A stretch of DNA of 6,266 nt from Hyphococcus sp. (GTDB taxonomy: Bacteria; Pseudomonadota; Alphaproteobacteria; Caulobacterales; Parvularculaceae). Shown piece by piece: positions 4,940-6,266 of the stretch. The translations under genes were made by a program, and so were the position numbers. Location of the stretch: contig BQJH01000172.1 in NCBI GenBank assembly GCA_021604605.1, forward strand, positions 1 through 6,266. Reading direction: 5' to 3'. How positions within the stretch are numbered: the first letter of the stretch is position 1; every line of letters begins with the position of its first letter. The notes below the pieces were generated by a model. That model saw nothing but the letters and a program-made list of their open reading frames with translations. It did no database searches and was not told where the DNA came from.

Positions 4940-4969
4940 GGCGCTGCTGTTTTCTCTTGAAAACGCGCC
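4940..4969 (+). other. Bulged hairpin in the leader between the PIMT-like gene and tolC
   Basis: GTTTTC (4949-4954) pairs with GAAAAC (4959-4964) around a TCTT loop, and GGCGC (4940-4944) pairs with GCGCC (4965-4969) past a 4-nt bulge. No T-run follows, so it is not a standard terminator. It may shape the tolC leader or simply attenuate readthrough. Confidence 0.3.
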
Positions 4970-5050
4970 ATCATCAACAAACGTTAACCACGATCTGTAA
5001 GAACCGTTGGGCCTTTCGGGGCATCTGCGCCAATTTTTGGTGCTTAGTAG

Positions 5051-5055
5051 AGGAG
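5051..5055 (+). promoter_or_regulatory. Shine-Dalgarno of tolC, supporting a TTG start
   Basis: AGGAG lies 9 nt before TTG 5065-5067. The nearest in-frame ATG (5104) would remove most of the signal peptide, and no ATG or GTG lies between this site and the TTG. Confidence 0.6.
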
Positions 5056-5064
5056 ACCCGGCCA

Positions 5065-6266
5065 TTGCGTGTATCTGGCTTGGCGCTGTTATCAATATTG
5101 GTGATGAGTGTGGCGCCGCTAGCGCCAGCGCATAGTGAGAACTTGCGTGACGCATTATCGCTCGCCTATCAGACCAATCCGACAATCCGGGCGGAACGCG
5201 CGCGATTGCGCGCGATCAGAGAGACCAAGTCCCAGGCCTGGGCTGGCGCCTTGCCGCAGATCTCTGCGAGCGGCAGCTACAGCAAAGTAGATTCCTCTCA
5301 GAACGCTAACTTCACAGGCGCGCCGACAGATTTTGATTCAGAGTTTTCTCCACTCACCGCCAGCGTAAATGCTGAACAACCGATTTTTACCGGCTTTAGA
5401 AATTTCAATGCGATCAAGCAGGCGGGCGCCCGAGTGCGCGCCGGCGGAGCGCAATTGGCAAGTATAGAACAGCAAGTGTTACGGGACGTGGCGAGCGCCT
5501 ATTTTGATGTTCAGTTAAATATGGCCGTGTACGAATTGAATAAAAGAAACATTACCGTCTTGATGCGTCAGCGCGACATGGCGAGCGCTCGTTTTGATGT
5601 TGGTGAAGTGACGCGCACTGATGTGGCGCAGGCCGAAGCGCGATTGGCGGCTGCGGGCGCCGATCTCACCAATGCGCAAGGCAATCTTGCGATAGCGCGA
5701 GCAGCGTATGCGCGACTTGTGGGTCAGTTGCCGGGCGATCTTGAAAAAGTGGAAACACTGCCTGACTTACCCGATACGATTGAAGCGGCTCAGTCTATTG
5801 CTTTGCAATTGGCGCCGAGTTTAATCGCCGCCCGAGAGCAAAGTGAAATCTCCCGCCGACAGGTCAACATTGCACGCGGCGCCTTGTTGCCGACAATCTC
5901 GCTGACAGCAGGGTACCAGTACGCAGAAGAGCCAAGCAGCTTTATCAATCGCGATGAGCAGTTTGCCTATGGCGCAAGGGCGAGCATTCCAATTTTTCAA
6001 GGCGGGCTCAATCATTCTAAAGTGCGTGAAGCAAAAGCGCTTCATGCCAGCGACAAGTCTCGCATCACGGAAGCGGAACGCCAGGTTACGCAAAACGTAA
6101 CTTCTGCCTGGGAGCGTCTTGCAGTGGCCCGCGCCGTGATCAAGTCATCACAGGCGGCTGTTGACGCCAATCAACTGGCGCTGCGTGGTGTCAGTCAGGA
6201 AGCGGAACTAGGGACGCGCACGACACTGGATGTGCTCGACGCCGAGCAGGAATTATTGAATGCAGA
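5065..6266 (+). CDS. tolC: TolC family outer-membrane channel protein, 3' end cut by the window edge
   Basis: The first 400 codons of a TolC protein, an outer-membrane and periplasmic tunnel used by type I secretion and efflux systems; about 50 or more residues are probably missing. A TTG start gives a cleavable signal peptide with a hydrophobic core (LALLSILVMSVAPLA) and a likely cleavage near APA-HS; there is no lipobox Cys. Two OEP repeats are visible. The first has ENLRDALSLAYQTNPTIRAE at about 25-44 and QPIFTGF (105-111). The second has LLPTISLTAGYQY (about 274-286) and IPIFQGG (308-314). The last residues, TLDVLDAEQELLNA, match the conserved second-repeat helix. It differs from the NodT-type factor at the left end and is not next to an adaptor gene, as suits a shared TolC. 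Confidence 0.93.
   Translation, partial: MRVSGLALLSILVMSVAPLAPAHSENLRDALSLAYQTNPTIRAERARLRAIRETKSQAWAGALPQISASGSYSKVDSSQNANFTGAPTDFDSEFSPLTASVNAEQPIFTGFRNFNAIKQAGARVRAGGAQLASIEQQVLRDVASAYFDVQLNMAVYELNKRNITVLMRQRDMASARFDVGEVTRTDVAQAEARLAAAGADLTNAQGNLAIARAAYARLVGQLPGDLEKVETLPDLPDTIEAAQSIALQLAPSLIAAREQSEISRRQVNIARGALLPTISLTAGYQYAEEPSSFINRDEQFAYGARASIPIFQGGLNHSKVREAKALHASDKSRITEAERQVTQNVTSAWERLAVARAVIKSSQAAVDANQLALRGVSQEAELGTRTTLDVLDAEQELLNA

Noticed and set aside
4908..4983. CGTTTGTT / AACAAACG inverted repeat after the PIMT-like gene as a terminator
   Set aside because: The arms are 8 bp with a 60-nt loop and no T-run, too weak to call a terminator.
5821..6093. Minus-strand open frame of 90 codons
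   Set aside because: It is antisense to the second OEP repeat of tolC, which is clearly the coding strand.

Overview
The window looks like an alphaproteobacterial chromosome of moderate GC content. The main clue is a divergent isoaspartyl-methyltransferase-like gene directly upstream of a tolC gene, an order I recall from alphaproteobacteria. The envelope genes are Gram-negative in type: a NodT-class outer-membrane lipoprotein, an RND adaptor and TolC. The exact family cannot be told from 6 kb.

Layout. (1) Positions 1-1725, minus strand: the start of a tripartite efflux operon. A NodT/OprM-type outer-membrane factor lipoprotein comes first. The N-terminus of an RND/MFP periplasmic adaptor follows 4 nt later and runs off the left edge; the RND pump itself is probably beyond it. 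(2) 1726-2134: a gap with no convincing gene. It holds the efflux leader, two palindromes, a 17-bp copy of the tRNA-Cys 3' end (2004-2020) and two inverted repeats built on CTAG. (3) 2135-3689, minus strand: a full-length hipBA toxin-antitoxin module. HipB is an Xre-type antitoxin and repressor, and HipA is a Ser/Thr kinase toxin. Upstream lies a pair of inverted 15-bp sites, one covering the hipB ribosome binding site and start codon. A possible 43-codon divergent ORF starts at the other. (4) 3909-4085: a 28-bp degenerate second copy of the tRNA-Cys 3' end, a 27-bp tandem repeat of hairpin-forming units, and an intact tRNA-Cys(GCA) on the minus strand. (5) 4086-4250: the gap between tRNA-Cys and the plus-strand methyltransferase gene. 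It should hold both promoters, but I could not identify either. (6) 4251-6266, plus strand: the PIMT-like gene, then tolC with a TTG start, cut by the right edge.

Main inference. The hipBA module sits between an intact tRNA-Cys 3' end and a 16/17-identical direct copy of it about 2.0 kb away, with a third partial copy between. This is the footprint of site-specific integration into the tRNA-Cys 3' end, so the hip locus looks like a small genomic islet or the residue of a larger element. No integrase gene is visible. The ancestral order was probably efflux operon, tRNA-Cys, PIMT-like gene, tolC.

The two efflux-related units belong to different classes: an acylated NodT factor co-transcribed with its own adaptor, and a stand-alone TolC that other transporters probably share.
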